A stretch of DNA of 64,000 bases from [Clostridium] symbiosum (GCA_036419695.1 CP143946.1:1634001-1698000); one strand, 5' to 3'; positions 41,023 through 50,638 are shown, counted from the first letter of the stretch. The notes: generated from the sequence alone by a model not told the origin. Translations and numbers: made by a program.

Positions 41023-43248
41023 ATGGGGGAGCTTCGGAAACTGAGGGACAGCTTCATGCAAAAAATAAAAGATGATAAAAAGGAAAAGAAATATATTGCC
41101 ATCTTTATGGCGGTAGTACTGCTCATCGTGGTGTTAATGTTTTCCGCTCTCGGATTCAGTATCTGGGAGGAGTATAAGAAGACGATAATCGACAACCAGA
41201 AAAAACAGATGCTTCTGACGGCGCAGAGCCTGGGGGACAACCTGGAAATTTTTATCGAAGAATATGAGGCGGATCTGAACGCGCTCTGCACGATGGAATC
41301 TGAAAACCGTTGGATCGGAGGACATGAAGAATGGGATATCCTTCAGGGATATGTAGACTCCCATGAACGCTTTGTGTACGACGTGATCGTGGAGGAGACC
41401 GACGGCACCGTTATCAAAAGTACAAAAGGCCGGCAGGTTACGGAAGTTTTTTCGGTCACTGAGATTAACGACGGCCTGAGCTTTCGCCAGTGCAGGCTGG
41501 ACGACGGAGAGATTTACCTGGTTCTCAGGATGGAACGCTGGGACGGTACGTCGATTTCCATCGTAATAAATGAGACAGCTTATTACCGATCCCTGATTTC
41601 GGGAATCCGCCTGGGAACCAACGGTTATGTCGTGGTGAAGGATTCAAATGGGATCATCCTGATGCATCCGCAGAAGGAGCAGTGGGGCATCGACGTCATA
41701 GACGGACGCCAGAAGATGTATCCAGACAAGGATCTGTCAAGCCTTGACAAGATGGTGGAGAGCCAGAATAAGGGAGAGGAGGGCGTGCTGGAATATTATT
41801 CCTACTGGTGGACAAAACCGGGAGCGCCGAGGGTGAAGAAAATCAGCGCCTATTCGCCGGCCATCATTGGGGGAGGTTTCCTGGTGGTGAGCGCCGTCAT
41901 CGACTACAGTGACATCTACATTCCGGTCGCCGAGGGCTTTACGAAGCTGGCGCTGGTGTTTGTGGGAATCATGGCGGCCATCCTTATCATGGCATTCTAC
42001 ATGGCAAAGCTGCTGACGCAGAAAAAACATGATACGGAGGAGATAGCCTATCTCCTGGAACTGAACCGGATTTTAGAGTCCATGCACCAGAGTGAGGAGA
42101 GGATCGCGCACCAGCAGAGGCTGCAGATTATGGGAACGATGACGGGCGGAATTGCCCATGAGTTTAACAATCTCCTCACGCCGATTATGGGATACGCGGA
42201 TTTGATGATGATGGACCTGCCGGAGGATTCGGAACTGTATGACAGCGCCTCCGAGATATATGAGGCCTCAGCCAAGGCAAAGGAGATTATCCAGCAGATA
42301 TCCTCACTTAGCCGCAAGAATATGGAGACGGCATATAAAAACCTGGATGCGGCCAGGGTCTTCCGCAGGGCGCTTAAGATGGTGCAGTCCGTATGCCCGG
42401 CCAATGTCCGCCTTTCGGATAATATAGCCCTTAAAGAAGAACATTTTCTCGGCAATGAGACCCAGATGAACCAGGTAATCCTGAATATCTGTGTCAACGC
42501 CATCCATGCCATCGGCCATCAGGAGGGATTAATCACGGTCAGCGCCCGGACGGCGGAGTCAAGGGAGCTTTTAGAGCACCATCTGTCGGCGGTGCCGGGG
42601 GACTGGGAGCATTATATCAGGTTAGATATCTCGGACAACGGCTGCGGCATGTCCGAGGAGGTCTTAAAACAGATATTCGACCCGTTCTTTACGACCAAGA
42701 AAGGCAGCAAGGGGACGGGACTCGGACTGGCCCTGGTGGAGCAGATTATCACATCCCATAAAGGATTTATTTTTGCGGAAAGCTGCCCCGGCGAGGGCAG
42801 TACTTTCCACATCTATCTGCCCGTCAATGAGATGACGGATGACGAGGAACAGGAAGACGCGGACGGAGAGAACCGTGACGGGGAGCTTTTAAGGCTCCTG
42901 ATCGTGGATGACAATGCCAAAGTGCTTAAGCTTCTGGAAAAGAATTTTGGGAAACTCGGCGTCCTGACGGTGTCCTGCATGAACTTTGAGGAGGCCAGAA
43001 ACCTGTTGAAAACACAGGAGTTCGACGCTGTGGCGGCGGAACAGGGCATAGGCGGCAGAAGCGCTGTGGACTTCTGCATGTCCATCCAGGGACAGAATCC
43101 GGGACTGATCCGTATCGTGATGACGGAACAGGTTACAAAGGAGATTCTGGAGGCGAAGCAAAGGAAGATTATAGATGAATATATTGATAAGCCGGTGTCG
43201 GATTCAGCCATATTAAAGGCCATAAGAGCAGTAAAAACTAAATTTTAA
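41023..43248 (+). CDS. Cache-domain hybrid histidine kinase with degenerate receiver
   Basis: A 741-residue sensor: membrane segment at about 24-48, extracellular Cache-like domain to about 300 (GTNGYVVVKDSNGIILMHPQ), second membrane segment at about 305-330, His box MTGGIAHEFNNLLTPIMGYA, then the ATPase with NICVNAIHAIGH, DISDNGCGMSEEV and KGTGLGLALVEQI. A C-terminal receiver begins RLLIVDDNAKVLKLLEKNFG. At the phospho-acceptor position the sequence is FDAVAAEQGIGG, i.e. Glu673 instead of Asp, so it cannot be phosphorylated normally and may be locked. It is followed by a CitMHS transporter gene, suggesting that it senses a carboxylate. Confidence 0.88.
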   Translation: MGELRKLRDSFMQKIKDDKKEKKYIAIFMAVVLLIVVLMFSALGFSIWEEYKKTIIDNQKKQMLLTAQSLGDNLEIFIEEYEADLNALCTMESENRWIGGHEEWDILQGYVDSHERFVYDVIVEETDGTVIKSTKGRQVTEVFSVTEINDGLSFRQCRLDDGEIYLVLRMERWDGTSISIVINETAYYRSLISGIRLGTNGYVVVKDSNGIILMHPQKEQWGIDVIDGRQKMYPDKDLSSLDKMVESQNKGEEGVLEYYSYWWTKPGAPRVKKISAYSPAIIGGGFLVVSAVIDYSDIYIPVAEGFTKLALVFVGIMAAILIMAFYMAKLLTQKKHDTEEIAYLLELNRILESMHQSEERIAHQQRLQIMGTMTGGIAHEFNNLLTPIMGYADLMMMDLPEDSELYDSASEIYEASAKAKEIIQQISSLSRKNMETAYKNLDAARVFRRALKMVQSVCPANVRLSDNIALKEEHFLGNETQMNQVILNICVNAIHAIGHQEGLITVSARTAESRELLEHHLSAVPGDWEHYIRLDISDNGCGMSEEVLKQIFDPFFTTKKGSKGTGLGLALVEQIITSHKGFIFAESCPGEGSTFHIYLPVNEMTDDEEQEDADGENRDGELLRLLIVDDNAKVLKLLEKNFGKLGVLTVSCMNFEEARNLLKTQEFDAVAAEQGIGGRSAVDFCMSIQGQNPGLIRIVMTEQVTKEILEAKQRKIIDEYIDKPVSDSAILKAIRAVKTKF

Positions 43249-43297
43249 CAACCGGAGCCGTCGAATGGCCTGAAACCTTAACATCCGCCGGAACAAA

Positions 43298-43378
43298 AAG
43301 CCCAATCTTAACGTTTTTTAAGATTTCTCTTACATGAATTTAAGAGAGAGAATGGAAATGTGTAAGGTTGGGCTTTTA
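43298..43378 (+). terminator. Branched hairpin terminator or attenuator before the CitMHS gene
   Basis: AAAAGCCCAATCTTA pairs with TAAGGTTGGGCTTTT at the ends of an 80-nt segment that also contains TCTCTTA...TAAGAGA. The element sits between the kinase gene and the transporter gene and ends in GCTTTTATAATT. It could terminate the kinase transcript or attenuate the transporter gene. Confidence 0.55.
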
Positions 43379-43426
43379 TAATTGGCTCATAACAAAGAGA
43401 TGAAAAAGAAAGAGGAGGAATAAAAC

Positions 43427-44764
43427 ATGAATGAGACCATGCTTGCTGCTTTAGGGTTTGCAACCATAATCATGATCATTGTTTTACTGCTGAGGAACGT
43501 TACGGTTCCGGCCATCGCTTTTATCGGGGTATCCACTGTAACGGCGGCAATTCTTGTGCTGACAGGAACATTCACGGTCAGTGAGATGGGGGATTTTATT
43601 AAGAAAGGTGTTTCGGGCGTGCATTCCACCGCAGCGCTGTTTATTTTCTCCGTACTGTTTTTTGGTATCATGACGGATGCCGGTATGTTTGACCGCATTA
43701 TCAATGCCCTTATGAAAAAAGTGGGCAATAACGTGGTGGGTGTCGCCATGATGTCATGCATCATTGCCATGATAGGCCACCTGGACGGAGGCGGCGCTTC
43801 CACATTCCTGATTACGATTCCAGCCATGCTCCCTGTTTATAAAAAGCTGAAAATGCGTCCGACCACGCTGCTTTTAATCTGTGTAACTGCGATGGGCGTT
43901 ATGAACCTTCTCCCCTGGGGAGGACCTACGATGCGTTCCGCTTCTGTGCTGGGCGTGGAGGCAAATGTTCTCTGGATGCAGCTTCTGCCGATGCAGATTG
44001 TTGGTATCATCATTGCGCTTTTTACAGCTTTCTTCTGGGGAACCGTGGAGAAGAGAAGGGGCGCGGGCATTAACAGTACGCTTGAAATTGAAGACACGGA
44101 GATCACGGAAGAGGCGGCAAACAGTGCGGAGCACAGTGAGCTGGTGCGTCCGAACCTGTTCTGGTTCAATATCTGCCTGACCCTGGTGATTATTATCTGC
44201 CTGATTTTCCTTCCGGTGCCTTCTTACTTTACCTTCATGCTCGGCTGTGTTGCGGCCCTGCTGGTAAACTATCCCGGTGCAAAGCTGCAGAATAAGATTA
44301 TCAAATCACATTCCGGCCCGGCCCTCATGATGGCATCCACGATTCTCGCGGCGGGCGTGTTCCTGGGAGTCCTGGAGGAAAGTGAGATTATGAACCACAT
44401 GGCCAACATCCTGGCCTCCTTTATCCCACAGGCCATGGGACGGTTCCTGCCTCTGATTATCGGAGTCCTGTCCGTGCCGCTGACCATGATGTTCTGTACA
44501 GATTCCTATTTCTACGGACTTCTGCCGGTTCTGATCGGAGTGGGAAGCAAGTTTGGGGTAGACCCGGCGCACATTGCAATCGCCATGGTAGTCTGCCGTA
44601 ACTGTGCAACCTTCATAAGCCCTGTCGTACCCGCCACCTTCCTGGGCGTGGGACTCGCAGGCGTAGAGATTAAAGACCATATTAAAACGAGCTTCTTCTG
44701 GATTTGGGGCGTGAGCCTTGTATGCATGGTAGCCGGTCTTGTTCTCGGTGTAATAACGCTTTAA
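43427..44764 (+). CDS. CitMHS family citrate/H+ (divalent-metal citrate) symporter
   Basis: A 445-residue membrane protein with about 12 segments. It matches the CitMHS group: MIGHLDGGGASTFLITIPAM, GVMNLLPWGGPTMRSASVLG and the C-terminal TDSYFYGLLPVLIGVGSKFG and VVCRNCATFISPVVPATFLG. Members import citrate as metal complexes, sometimes isocitrate or related acids. AAAGAGGAGG precedes the start. The upstream Cache hybrid kinase and the regulator at 40185 may control it. No citrate lyase genes are adjacent. Confidence 0.85.
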   Translation: MNETMLAALGFATIIMIIVLLLRNVTVPAIAFIGVSTVTAAILVLTGTFTVSEMGDFIKKGVSGVHSTAALFIFSVLFFGIMTDAGMFDRIINALMKKVGNNVVGVAMMSCIIAMIGHLDGGGASTFLITIPAMLPVYKKLKMRPTTLLLICVTAMGVMNLLPWGGPTMRSASVLGVEANVLWMQLLPMQIVGIIIALFTAFFWGTVEKRRGAGINSTLEIEDTEITEEAANSAEHSELVRPNLFWFNICLTLVIIICLIFLPVPSYFTFMLGCVAALLVNYPGAKLQNKIIKSHSGPALMMASTILAAGVFLGVLEESEIMNHMANILASFIPQAMGRFLPLIIGVLSVPLTMMFCTDSYFYGLLPVLIGVGSKFGVDPAHIAIAMVVCRNCATFISPVVPATFLGVGLAGVEIKDHIKTSFFWIWGVSLVCMVAGLVLGVITL

Positions 44765-44920
44765 TGACAAATTACTGATAGAAACTTACTCCTTCACCTC
44801 AAAAGGAGAACTACCTCAAATGGGGCGGGGCTGTTGCGAAATAACCGGGATTCGGTTGTGGAGCGGCAGCCCTGTTCTGTGTGGGGGATTTAATTGAGAT
44901 GCGAGGACGCCTCTGTAAGA

Positions 44921-45175
44921 CGGCGGACGGGGGAGTGGGAGGGGTGTATGAGTCTTCAGTCCCGGTGGATGATTGTGGTGAGGGGGAATCCAGGAGAAAA
45001 AATTCCTACGGGGACTCGCTCCCGCTTGTGGAATGCGCAGCGGGTGCTAGATTCGAAAAAACCTCATCAAGCACCGGCGGATTCCAATGTCCCCTTCGGA
45101 ATCTTTTCTCCTTCCTTCCCCGGCAGGTTGTCGACGGGACTGAAGACTCAGGGAAGTGTGTTGCCCCGTCCGCCG
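44921..45175. repeat. Long inverted repeat element 1 (255 bp)
   Basis: The outer arms CGGCGGACGGGG (44921-44932) and CCCCGTCCGCCG (45164-45175) are a perfect 12-bp match. Inside, TGAGTCTTCAGTCCC (44949-44963) pairs with GGGACTGAAGACTCA (45136-45150), and GGAGAAAA...ATTCC with GGAAT...TTTTCTCC nearer the centre, so the whole element folds into one long interrupted hairpin. ORFs inside it on both strands are consequences of the palindrome. No transposase is present, so it resembles a non-autonomous or structural element. Confidence 0.75.
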
Positions 45176-45207
45176 GCTTCAGGGGCTGATTGTCTCTTTC
45201 GTCAAGT

Positions 45208-45330
45208 GTTGGGGGAGGTATTGTCGCGGCCACAATGTAGTTGTGGCTCTTTTACATTGATTTAATACCGTGCAGGAGGCATTCTTCTGGAATTCGGGGA
45301 AATGTAGTGGCAGCGACAATACCCCCCTCT
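45208..45330. repeat. Central inverted repeat element
   Basis: GGTATTGTCGC (45217-45227) pairs with GCGACAATACC (45313-45323), extended by G/C runs. The small hairpin CCACAA-tgtag-TTGTGG lies just inside the left arm. It is placed between the two larger elements. Confidence 0.65.
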
Positions 45331-45352
45331 TTGAAGGAATAAGAACAATTCA

Positions 45353-45642
45353 GCGGCCGCAGGCCGGGGTCCGGGATGGCGAAAACCTTCGCGTCTTCAG
45401 TCCCGGGGCATAACCTTCCTGTGGGGAATCCGGGAGAAAAAGATTCCGGAGGGAACCTGGGAGTTCATCGGCACTTACCGAGGTATTTTCGAGGTTAGTG
45501 TCCGTTATGTACTCCAAAGAGCGCAAGCGTTTCCCGGAGGAACTTTTTCTGCCCGTATTCCCCACCCGCGACAACCTACAGCCCGGGATTGAAGACTCAT
45601 AATTCCCCCTCACCATTCCGCCCCCCGACCGTCCCGGCGGCG
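45353..45642. repeat. Long inverted repeat element 2 (about 290 bp)
   Basis: It has the same organisation as element 1: GTCTTCAGTCCCGGG (45393-45407) faces CCCGGGATTGAAGAC (45582-45596), TGGGGAAT and AGAAAAAG recur in both arms, and GGAGTTCAT...ATGTACTCC forms the inner stem. Arm sequences are shared with element 1, giving four copies of one unit of about 60 bp in alternating orientation. Confidence 0.7.
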
Positions 45643-45664
45643 TTCTCATTCCTCAATTAAAAAG

Positions 45665-45686
45665 AACCCGTCTCAGCAGACAGGTT
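45665..45686 (-). terminator. Terminator overlapping the carbonic anhydrase stop codon
   Basis: AACCTGTCT-gctg-AGACGGGTT on the minus strand followed by CTTTTTAA; the last codons and the stop of the gene form the stem. Confidence 0.75.
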
Positions 45687-46215
45687 CCAGCAGCCCGGTC
45701 TCCACATCCATAACAAAACCGGTGATGGTAATATCCGAAGGGATTAGAGGATGATTCTTAAGGATTGAGACGGAGCGCTTTACCTCCTCCCCCGGCGTCT
45801 CAAACCCCTGGAACCAGCGGTTGAAGTCGAGTCCGCTTTGTTCCATCTGAAGGATGGCCTCTTCTGTAATTCCATGTTCTTTTAGATGGATTCTGATTCG
45901 GTCCGGGGTGATGCCGGACACGCCGCAGCAGGTGTGGGCGATGACCATCACCTGCGTTACCTTCAGTTCCAGGATGGCGATGAGCAGGCTCCGGATGGAG
46001 GTGTCGAGCGGATCGGTAATCATTCCTCCGGCATTCTTTATCATCTTTACATCCCCGTTCTTAATTCCCAGGGCGGCGGGGAGAAGTTCGACCAGGCGGG
46101 TGTCCATGCAGGAAAGGATGGCCAGTTTTTTGCGCGGGTACTTATCTGCGGCGTAGCGCCGGTAGGAACCATCTCTTACAAATTCCTCATTGTACTTTAT
46201 CATTTCATCAATCAT
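45673..46215 (-). CDS. Beta-carbonic anhydrase
   Basis: Zinc enzyme that interconverts CO2 and bicarbonate. The zinc and catalytic motif LSCMDTRL (Cys and the Asp-Arg dyad) and the second ligand pair in IAHTCCGVSG (His, Cys) are present. Length 180 residues, short like clostridial-type or Rv1284-like enzymes. ATG at 46215 is favoured because GGAGGG lies 6-8 bases upstream; the longer frame starting at 46230 would overlap that site. Alone between the repeat block and the island at 46880. Confidence 0.88.
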   Translation of the reverse strand: MIDEMIKYNEEFVRDGSYRRYAADKYPRKKLAILSCMDTRLVELLPAALGIKNGDVKMIKNAGGMITDPLDTSIRSLLIAILELKVTQVMVIAHTCCGVSGITPDRIRIHLKEHGITEEAILQMEQSGLDFNRWFQGFETPGEEVKRSVSILKNHPLIPSDITITGFVMDVETGLLEPVC

Positions 46216-46880
46216 TATTACCCTCCTCATCCGTATATTTCCGCTATTATAAACGAGAAAACTTAATAAAGAAAGAAAAATACCTTAAAGATTATTCAGA
46301 TTACATAAAAAACTGGCAAAAGGTAAGGGTTACAATTGTGGCAAGGAACAACAGAGGGCAATTGCAGAGATAGTCCGTAGGAGGTGTAGGACTGTGTTTT
46401 AAGGCATGCTGCGCCGATGCCATAATCGAAAAGTCTTGATAATACATGGAAATCGTGCTAAAATACAGTCGTTATATAGGTATTGCCACAGATATTTTGA
46501 TATGATAATGGACAAAATATAGGGTCCGTCTGAGGTGATAAGTCCAAATTGCCAGCCATGGTTTGTTCCGGTGGAGAAACGATAGATGCAGGTTGGTTGG
46601 AGAAAACAAAACTCAACTTGGCGATGCCATTGCCATACCAGCAGGATGGGCGAAAGATGCCGCAAGTTGTGAGGGAACATTTTGGAAGGGCTTACGTCCT
46701 TTGATAAAGGAATTTTCATCTCCACCTAGACATATTTTCTGGATATGCTGTTGACGTCTTTGGTAAATACTTTGCCAGAGACGATTTTATTTTTCCTGGT
46801 ATATTTTAGCGATTTTATATTGCAGGTTGATATTTATAAGCTAAAGTCCGGTGGTTTTGAAATTGGTGGGAGGTAATACT
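46216..46880. other. AT-rich gene-free interval at the left end of the island
   Basis: No ORF with a binding site or a recognisable product was found. Base composition becomes visibly more AT-rich from about 46230. Short ORFs at 46399-46725 (minus) and 46563-46754 (plus) show no family features. This may be decayed sequence at an insertion boundary. Confidence 0.5.
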
Positions 46881-47822
46881 TTGAATTTAAATCAGCTATA
46901 TTGCTTCAAAATATTGGCACGGTATGAACACCTTACAAAAGCAGCAGAAGAGCTCAATTATTCTGTTCCAGCGTTAAGTGTTATTATATCCAGACTTGAA
47001 TGTGAGTTAGGCGTTAAATTATTTAATCGTGTTGGCAGGAATATAAAACTCAACGAACGTGGATTATTATTCTTACAATATGTCGATCAATCCCTCAATG
47101 CATTAGACGAAGGGATCAAACGGCTTTCTGAAACGCAGGAAAATGCAAACGAAGTTATTCGTATTGGAACATTTTCTCATCAATATTGGCTTGGTTTTTT
47201 AAACACCTTTTTAGCTACCAATCAAAACGTATTTATTTCACGAATCAAACTTACTCTTCCCAGCCTTGCAAATGAGACTAATATAGATCAATATGATTTT
47301 ATTATTTCGCCAGAAAGCGATTTCCATCACGCAAATTGGAATAGTTCAATATTAATACATAATGAATCTCCAGTGGTAGTCCTTAGCCCGCAAATCCAGC
47401 TACACACAAAACAAGTATCACTAAAAGATTTAACAAATGAAAAAATAATTGTGCTTTCAAAACAGGAATCCTTACGCAAATACTTCGATGAACTTTGCAA
47501 ACGTAATAATGTATCATTTAAAAATATAATTGAAAGCGATATTTTTTTCCGCCGAGAACTAATGTACGGTGCAGATAACTATATTGCTTTTACTACTGAT
47601 TTAGCATTATCAATGGGTTTTTTAGCAGATTTGAGATCAGTACCGGTCGAGACTGATATGCCAAAAAGAAAAATTGCTATTTATTGGCGAAAGGATCGCT
47701 ACTTAACAAAAAATATGCAGAGCCTATTGGATTCAATTCAAGAGTATTCAAGGATTTTTGAAAAGACGCATCTTAACAATCAATCTTCACAAACTGAAAA
47801 CGAGGATAATTCTTTTGATTGA
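46881..47822 (+). CDS. LysR family regulator of the glycyl radical cluster
   Basis: A 313-residue regulator. The winged helix is LNLNQLYCFKILARYEHLTK, AAEELNYSVPALSVIISRLE, then ELGVKLFNR. The effector domain follows but is divergent (IRIGTFSHQYWLGFLNTF), and the tail is Asn/Gln/Glu-rich. The likely start is TTG at 46881, 8 bases after GGGAGG; a GTG-type start at 46851 lacks a site. It is the most AT-rich gene in the window, unlike its neighbours, a sign of transfer. It lies 549 bp upstream of the transporter operon in the same direction and is the obvious candidate activator. Confidence 0.85.
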   Translation: MNLNQLYCFKILARYEHLTKAAEELNYSVPALSVIISRLECELGVKLFNRVGRNIKLNERGLLFLQYVDQSLNALDEGIKRLSETQENANEVIRIGTFSHQYWLGFLNTFLATNQNVFISRIKLTLPSLANETNIDQYDFIISPESDFHHANWNSSILIHNESPVVVLSPQIQLHTKQVSLKDLTNEKIIVLSKQESLRKYFDELCKRNNVSFKNIIESDIFFRRELMYGADNYIAFTTDLALSMGFLADLRSVPVETDMPKRKIAIYWRKDRYLTKNMQSLLDSIQEYSRIFEKTHLNNQSSQTENEDNSFD

Positions 47823-48370
47823 AGACGGTGATTTGCTCGTGAAACGTGCAGGTTATCGTTGAGGGCGGTGAAAGGTTCGCGGAGTGTACTTTTCATCGTT
47901 ACGTTGTTGCATTAAGGGCGTTTTCCGGCGCTGTTCTCTTTTATCTGCTCCCTTTTCCGTCTTCTAAGATGTTTGAGAAAAGGCATCTTTTTCTCCGAAA
48001 CCATAAATTAAAATATCAATTTCAACCAGTAATGGCACAAAGAACGTCAGCAAACCTGCAAGGTTGCTGGCGTTCTTCAGATTGCTCGAAAATAATTGTA
48101 TTTCAAGGCCTTCCGGCAAAAAAAATTCCATACAGGTATTCAATCTGTTCATATGAGCGCTTTTAAGGATAATTTTATAAGGGATGACGAGTTCCCAAGA
48201 ATCCATGGAGAGAGATAATTCGTTTCCATAAAGTTAATAAAGTGATTAATTGTTACGTTATTTGAAAAGATACTGTTAACAAAGCTGAGATTGATCATAA
48301 GTTTGATTTTGCTATACTTTAAACAACGTAGCGCTTCGTAAAAATGAAAAAAACGGGAGGGTAAGAAAAC
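47823..48370. other. Regulatory interval of the glycyl radical operon
   Basis: The interval has an AAGATG/CATCTT hairpin followed by TTTTCT near 47967-47995 (probable LysR terminator), a 15-bp hairpin GAACG...CGTTC at about 48042-48076, the palindrome TTAAT-N6-ATTAA at 48234-48249 (possible LysR site) and the promoter at 48291-48318. No gene was recognised. Confidence 0.55.
48291..48318 (+). promoter_or_regulatory. Promoter of the transporter-glycyl radical operon
   Basis: TTGATC (48291-48296) and TATACT (48313-48318) are 16 bp apart, 53 bp before the transporter start. The TTAAT-N6-ATTAA palindrome lies about 45 bp upstream of the -35 box, a usual place for LysR activators. Confidence 0.65.
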
Positions 48371-49672
48371 ATGTTCACAGCAATTGCAGGGGTAATTGGC
48401 ATTCCTTATTTTACTTTAATCGTTGTATTAATAACATTGATTATTTTTGCCAGAGATAAATGGCCGGCAGGTCTGGTTGCAATGGGGTCGGCCATCGTAT
48501 TGGGCGTATTTGGATGTGTTGCAACGGATAAGGTCTTTTCCGGTTGGTCAAGTAATTTGACTTTAATGATTATGGGAATGATGATTGTTGGTAACGCTTT
48601 ATTTAAAACCGGCGCAGTGCTGCTGGTTGGCAAGTCGATTATGAAAGCAAAATTTGCAAGCAATGAGAGAGTCGTAATGGTTATTATCATGATTGCCTCT
48701 GGACTCTTAAGCGCTTTTCTTTCTAATACTGCTGTTGTCGCAACGTTCATTCCGCTAATTGGAGCTATGGTAGCGGCTTCAAACGGCAAGTTGAAAAACA
48801 AAAACTTATTGATGCCTCTGGGATTAGCTACAGCGATTGGCGGTGCACTTACTCTGGTAGGCTCCACGGCACAGCCGATGGCTAACTCAATATTGGAACA
48901 GCAGGGTCTGCCGTTGTTTGGTATGTTTGACTTTGTACCCGTTGTCCTTCCTATGTTTATTTGCCTGATTGTTTATTTTGCAACGGTTGGATATAACATG
49001 ATGAATAAACATTTAGATTTCGAGGACACGGTTGCTGCGGTAGATGTAAGTACCATTGAAAATGTAAAAACCACTTGGAAGACCTGGTTTTCTGTTGGCA
49101 TCCTGGTATTTTGTGTAGCAGGTTTCGTAGCAGGTTGGGGGAAGACCGGTATTATTGCTCTGATTGGCGCGGCTGCCGCTATGCTTACCGGGTGCGTGTC
49201 TTTTAAAGAAGCAGTCAAAGAAGCAGTGGACTGGAATACAATTTTTGTTATGGCTTTCGCACAGACCATTGCAGCTGCGATGAATGATTCTGGCGCAGGT
49301 AAGATGGTGGCGGAAACAGCAGTTAATTTAGTTGGCACCAATCTGCTGGCACAGACCGCTGCATGCGTAATCGTAATTACCGTATTAACAAATATTATGT
49401 CCAATACTGCAACTGCGGCAATGATGACGCCTATCTATATTGCGATTGCCGCGCAAATGGGAGTAAACCCGTATACATTTGTAATGGCAGTTGCAGTTGC
49501 TGCAAACCTGACAGCGGCTACGCCTATCGGCGGAACCGCAATCACTATGACGTTACCAGCCGGTTACCGCTTTAAAGATTTTCTTAGAATCGGCACTCCA
49601 ATTAACATAATGTGGGCGGTTCTGGCAATCGTACTGATTCCAATCGTATACAGTTTTGAATTCGTGGGATAG
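48371..49672 (+). CDS. SLC13/DASS-type anion (carboxylate) transporter
   Basis: A 433-residue protein with about 11-12 membrane segments and two inverted halves. Each half carries the SNT motif of the divalent anion/Na+ symporter superfamily: LSNTAVVATFIP and MSNTATAAMMTP, together with GGALTLVGSTAQP and ATPIGGTAITMTLPAGYRF. Such transporters import di- or tricarboxylates. It is the first gene of the operon (11 bp before the activase gene), so its substrate is probably the compound handled by the glycyl radical enzyme, or a co-substrate. GGGAGGG precedes ATG. Confidence 0.85.
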   Translation: MFTAIAGVIGIPYFTLIVVLITLIIFARDKWPAGLVAMGSAIVLGVFGCVATDKVFSGWSSNLTLMIMGMMIVGNALFKTGAVLLVGKSIMKAKFASNERVVMVIIMIASGLLSAFLSNTAVVATFIPLIGAMVAASNGKLKNKNLLMPLGLATAIGGALTLVGSTAQPMANSILEQQGLPLFGMFDFVPVVLPMFICLIVYFATVGYNMMNKHLDFEDTVAAVDVSTIENVKTTWKTWFSVGILVFCVAGFVAGWGKTGIIALIGAAAAMLTGCVSFKEAVKEAVDWNTIFVMAFAQTIAAAMNDSGAGKMVAETAVNLVGTNLLAQTAACVIVITVLTNIMSNTATAAMMTPIYIAIAAQMGVNPYTFVMAVAVAANLTAATPIGGTAITMTLPAGYRFKDFLRIGTPINIMWAVLAIVLIPIVYSFEFVG

Positions 49673-49683
49673 AGGTACATTAA

Positions 49684-50619
49684 ATGAGTATAAGTGGAAA
49701 AATATTTGATATACAAAGATATTCATTGCATGACGGACCTGGCATACGGACATTGATTTTTATGAAAGGATGTCCGCTGCGGTGCCGCTGGTGTTGCAAT
49801 CCGGAAGGATTGCAACACCAGGACGATATTCTCTATGATTTGACACGATGTATTGGGTGCGGAAAATGCCTGGATGTATGTCAATTTGACGCGGTTCATC
49901 TTAGTCAGGAGGAGGGATTCACGATCGACCGCGCGAAGTGTACGCATTGCGGAGAGTGTGCAAAAGCGTGTCCCTCCGGCGCCAAAACAGTTGCAGGACG
50001 TGAAATCACAGTACAGGAAGCGCTGGATATCGTCAGACGTGATAAACCTTTTTATAAATCATCCAACGGTGGGGTGACACTGGGGGGAGGTGAAATATTA
50101 GAACAACCTGAATTTGTGTATGAAGTCCTGAAGGCATGTAAAGAGGATGGAATCAACACCGCAATAGAAACCAGCGGATATGGACAGTGGGCCCATCTTG
50201 AAAGAATTTTAACAGTTACCGATACTGCGTTTGTGGATTTGAAAACAGTTAATCCCGCGTTACATTTGACAACTACAGGAGTGAGCAATACCCGGATACT
50301 GGAAAATCTGCAGAAAGTAAATGATTTTATGGGAAAGGAAGAAAATCGGAAGAAGGTATTTACTGTCCGTATACCGGTTATTCCGGGCATGAATGATACG
50401 ACAAAAGATGCGATGGAGGCAGGTTGTTTCCTGAAGAAACTGCAGAATTGTACCGGCGTTGAAGTGTTGCCCTTTCATAACTATGGCGAGATAAAATACA
50501 AAAAGCTGGGAATGAACTATGAATTTGCGGACTACCCGAACAGTACGGTTGAAATGCTGATTACCTATCAACACGTGCTTAAGGAAAGCGGAAGAGATGT
50601 TGTTGTAAAGAAAATGTAA
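49684..50619 (+). CDS. Glycyl radical enzyme activating enzyme (radical SAM)
   Basis: A 311-residue radical SAM activase that abstracts H from the glycine of its partner. The SAM cluster motif is MKGCPLRCRWCCNPEG (C-x3-C-x2-C). Between residues 55 and 100 there are two ferredoxin-like clusters (CIGCGKCLDVC and CTHCGECAKAC), which are present in activases of non-PFL glycyl radical enzymes and absent from PFL activase. The usual GGEP segment is altered to LGGGEILEQ. It lies 11 bp after the transporter gene and 19 bp before the enzyme gene. Confidence 0.92.
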   Translation: MSISGKIFDIQRYSLHDGPGIRTLIFMKGCPLRCRWCCNPEGLQHQDDILYDLTRCIGCGKCLDVCQFDAVHLSQEEGFTIDRAKCTHCGECAKACPSGAKTVAGREITVQEALDIVRRDKPFYKSSNGGVTLGGGEILEQPEFVYEVLKACKEDGINTAIETSGYGQWAHLERILTVTDTAFVDLKTVNPALHLTTTGVSNTRILENLQKVNDFMGKEENRKKVFTVRIPVIPGMNDTTKDAMEAGCFLKKLQNCTGVEVLPFHNYGEIKYKKLGMNYEFADYPNSTVEMLITYQHVLKESGRDVVVKKM

Positions 50620-50638
50620 TTGCAAAGGAGGTTTAATA

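Noticed and set aside
44881..45649. Short ORFs on both strands in the repeat block (44894-45265, 45006-45233, 45350-45649)
   Set aside because: They share similar peptides only because they read opposite arms of the same inverted repeats; no binding sites or family features.
46399..46754. Possible small genes in the AT-rich gap before the LysR gene
   Set aside because: The ORFs on each strand overlap one another, have no binding sites and match no family that I recognise.
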